From Megaleporinus macrocephalus (lineage: Eukaryota > Chordata > Actinopteri > Characiformes > Anostomidae): a stretch of 64,000 nucleotides of DNA. Shown one piece after another: positions 61,935 through 64,000 of this stretch. Within the stretch, counting starts at the first letter, position 1. Every line of letters begins with the position of its first letter. Location: assembly GCA_021613375.1 (NCBI GenBank), contig CM038722.1, positions 20,632,107-20,696,106 of the forward strand. Reading direction: 5' to 3'. The notes under the pieces were generated by a model, which was not told where the DNA came from, ran no database searches, and worked only from the letters and a program-made list of their open reading frames with translations. The position numbers and the translations under genes are program-made.

Positions 61935-62282
61935 AGCCCTATTCAGACAGAAATAATTTTACATGGGGAGGTGGGCTAATGCATTTATTGCCAGCATTCC
62001 TAAGTAATGATCAGTCCTATCTGAATGCGCTATGTCAGTAATTTCATTATTAATATAATTAGGTTATAAGACTATCATCCTCTACATTGTCAGCCCAACA
62101 GTGACAAAGAGGCATTTTTGCAGGTGACGGTGGTGCGTAAATCGAGCAGCCACACCCTCTTCAGTCATTTATGTTGACATTTCCTCTGCCGTGCAAATCA
62201 GTCATAAATTTTACAGACGTCCTAAAGTAAAATTACGTTACTCCACCTCCCAGTGTAAACTTAACCCCATCCGAATAAAGCT
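61935..62282. mobile_element. MITE-like element
   Basis: AGCCCTATTCAGACAGAAAT at the left and its imperfect complement (AACCCCATCCGAATAAAGCT) at the right frame about 350 bp without coding capacity. No target duplication was identified. Confidence 0.5.
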
Positions 62283-62764
62283 TTTGTCTTGTACTCATTT
62301 TTGTTGGAGGACAACCTCAGAGAAGGGTACCAATGGTGCCCTCTAACAGGACAGTATCCGCCTGTGAATGGATAAGTGAGGTGCAGAAAGCTTCAGAAAC
62401 AGGTCCGGGACCTCTTTCAGTCTAATGGCAGGTGCGTTTGTAAGGGCCTTGGAAATCACATTGGCTGTAGATATGATATGGCACGCACCAACAAACATGT
62501 GGGTAAAGCCTGGACCAAGGTAGAGTCAGTCACATGCTAACTGAACCTTCTGACCCTAATCATCACCTATACCAGACCAAAAATTCTAGAGGTTCACAAA
62601 CATTGAATGTTTGTTTAAATGTTGGACCAAGCAATTGATGAAAAGCTATAAAATTGTTTGCATTCATTTTATTGGCTCCTCTTTTTGTCACAAGTTAAAT
62701 GGAAATGTAATCATATTAATATAAGAATTCATAAAAGGATAAAGCATTCATTACTTTCCAAGTA

Positions 62765-62766
<2 letters not shown>
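62283..62766. other. Non-genic stretch
   Basis: Nothing recognised. Confidence 0.5.

Positions 62767-62847
<81 letters not shown>
62767..62847. repeat. (TA)n microsatellite, left of MITE
   Basis: About 80 bp of uninterrupted TA. Confidence 0.95.
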
Positions 62848-62850
<3 letters not shown>

Positions 62851-63284
62851 TACCGCTCAAAAGTTTGGGATCACAGTGAAATGTTCTTGTTTTCAATGGA
62901 GTATCTTCTTCCTTAACACAACATTGGACTGACGGGTCTCTAAAGAAAGTTGTTTCTTTCTGGTCATTTTGAGTCGGTCAGCAAGCCATCAACTGCTGAT
63001 GCTTCAGATACTAAACTAACCTAGAATGTTGTTCCCTTTTATACTCACTTATTAGTAGAATATTTTTCAGCTGTGCATCATAATTGAGCAAGAGTGTCTT
63101 AACAACCAGTTAGTCCAACAACATCCTTAACTTGGATTGGCGGCCGTACCAGGAGATTTAGACAGAGGACTGAGAATTACTGATAATAGAACTATATGCA
63201 AAATAAGCCTCTATACAAAAATAGACTTTAATACAAACATTTTTATTCTTTAAAAATAATCTGGTACACTTACATTAAGCGGTA

Positions 63285-63287
<3 letters not shown>
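62848..63287. mobile_element. Tc1/mariner-like MITE inside a (TA)n tract
   Basis: A 440-bp element with exact 10-bp inverted ends CACTACCGCT / AGCGGTAGTG. The left end continues CAAAAGTTTGGGATCAC, the common end of fish Tc1/mariner-like non-autonomous elements, which insert at TA. TA repeats flank both sides (to 62847 and from 63288), so the exact target duplication cannot be defined. Confidence 0.75.

Positions 63288-63336
<49 letters not shown>
63288..63336. repeat. (TA)n microsatellite, right of MITE
   Basis: Uninterrupted TA run continuing the tract interrupted by the MITE. Confidence 0.95.
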
Positions 63337-63341
<5 letters not shown>

Positions 63342-64000
63342 GGATGTTATGTTTTAAAACTTCAACAGTGTTAAATACTCGTCTGCTGTCGTCTGATATG
63401 GACCCTTTAAAATCTCTCTCACAGACAGAATCACTGTTTCACCTTCTTCTCCATGCCTCGCTCCCTCCTACTCATATTCGGTTTCACTCTGTGTGTGTGT
63501 GTGTGTGTGGGGCAGCTGATTCCATTCTGAGTTTCTGAAATGTCTCCTCCGTGCACTATTCCTGTCGTCATTCTGCCGCTCCTGCCACGGTAATCAGAAG
63601 CCAAGCAATGCGCTGTGATTCCAAGCTGCGAGCAAGCTGTTCGCCCGTTCGCTAACAATGGCTATTTGCGCGCACGTACACAAACACAGACGGGCAAAAA
63701 AGGAGGCTGTCGTTAATTGGTTTTAAATACCTGTTTTCTTGCGTAATATGTGATTTCATGCTTAGCCTTACAAGCCTGTTTTCAGAAGCGCTAGCTGCCA
63801 GAGGCTCTGGAGGCAAATGGAGGGCTAACGCGGACAGCTAACTCTCTGCGCAAGTAACTGCATGAACAAGCGTCTACTGAGCGCTAACTAAACACGGCTA
63901 ATCTTTTTTCTCTCTCTCTTTCGCTTTCTCTCTCTCTCTCCTTCACACTTAATAAACTCTGTCAGACTTAACACGATCGCCGCAGTTAAAAGGCAGCCTT
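63337..64000. other. Non-genic stretch, possibly regulatory at its end
   Basis: (TG)n at 63490-63509. From about 63570 the sequence becomes complex with moderate CpG (GTTCGCCCGTTCGC, TTTGCGCGCACG) and an AACAATGG SOX-type core at 63653. It continues past the window end, so it could be the edge of a regulatory element or promoter. No exon supported. Confidence 0.35.

Overview
This window looks like teleost nuclear DNA, most likely an otophysan (characin or catfish group). The evidence is AT-rich non-coding sequence, dense CA/GA/TA microsatellites, tRNA-derived SINEs, hAT-type MITEs with 8-bp target duplications, decayed Tc1 elements, LINE 3' ends, and several interspersed families I recognise from otophysan genomes. 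Nothing is prokaryotic: no operons, no ribosome binding sites and no convincing long reading frame. The longest frame outside low-complexity sequence and transposase is 149 codons, about what chance gives in 64 kb. I cannot name any host protein-coding gene.

Layout. 1-18 kb: intergenic or intronic sequence with nested hAT MITEs (2.0-2.9 kb, 6.6-7.0 kb, 12.6-13.3 kb), a palindromic MITE at 11.1 kb, a near-perfect RFX X-box beside a possible minus-strand mini-exon (11.84-11.93 kb) and a TAATTA-rich block (8.56-9.13 kb). 18.3-20.2 kb: a CpG-enriched promoter-like block. Its minus strand carries the best gene signal in the window: donor, 78-nt intron, acceptor, a Kozak-context ATG after a (CAG)7 tract, and another donor. 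I read this as the 5' end of a minus-strand gene whose later exons are mostly unresolved or outside the window. 20-36 kb: a telomere-like head-to-head repeat (22.1 kb), a perfect 29-bp hairpin (25.9 kb), a LINE 3' end (27.3-27.9 kb), a Tc1 remnant (33.3 kb), two tRNA-derived SINEs (34.1 and 35.4 kb), and several complex motif-rich blocks that may be regulatory.

36.9-56 kb: a cluster of tandem arrays. A 462-bp duplication leads into a SINE whose box-A region is amplified about 190 times as a 20-bp unit (37.96-41.79 kb). Next come a 46-bp array of about 89 units (45.09-49.19 kb), a decayed ~35-bp array, a 64-bp higher-order repeat built from four 16-bp monomers (50.8-52.5 kb), related 18/20-bp monomers (to 54.6 kb), and a pyrimidine-then-purine tract (54.8-56.0 kb). 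56-64 kb: a frameshifted Tc1 copy, a hAT MITE with perfect target duplication (58.25-58.74 kb), more MITEs and TA/TG microsatellites.

The most distinctive structure is the SINE box-A array. It shows both its likely founding event (a 4-bp GTGC direct repeat exactly one unit apart) and an independent three-unit version in another SINE copy 2 kb away. Conservation, expression and repeat-family names could not be checked from sequence alone.
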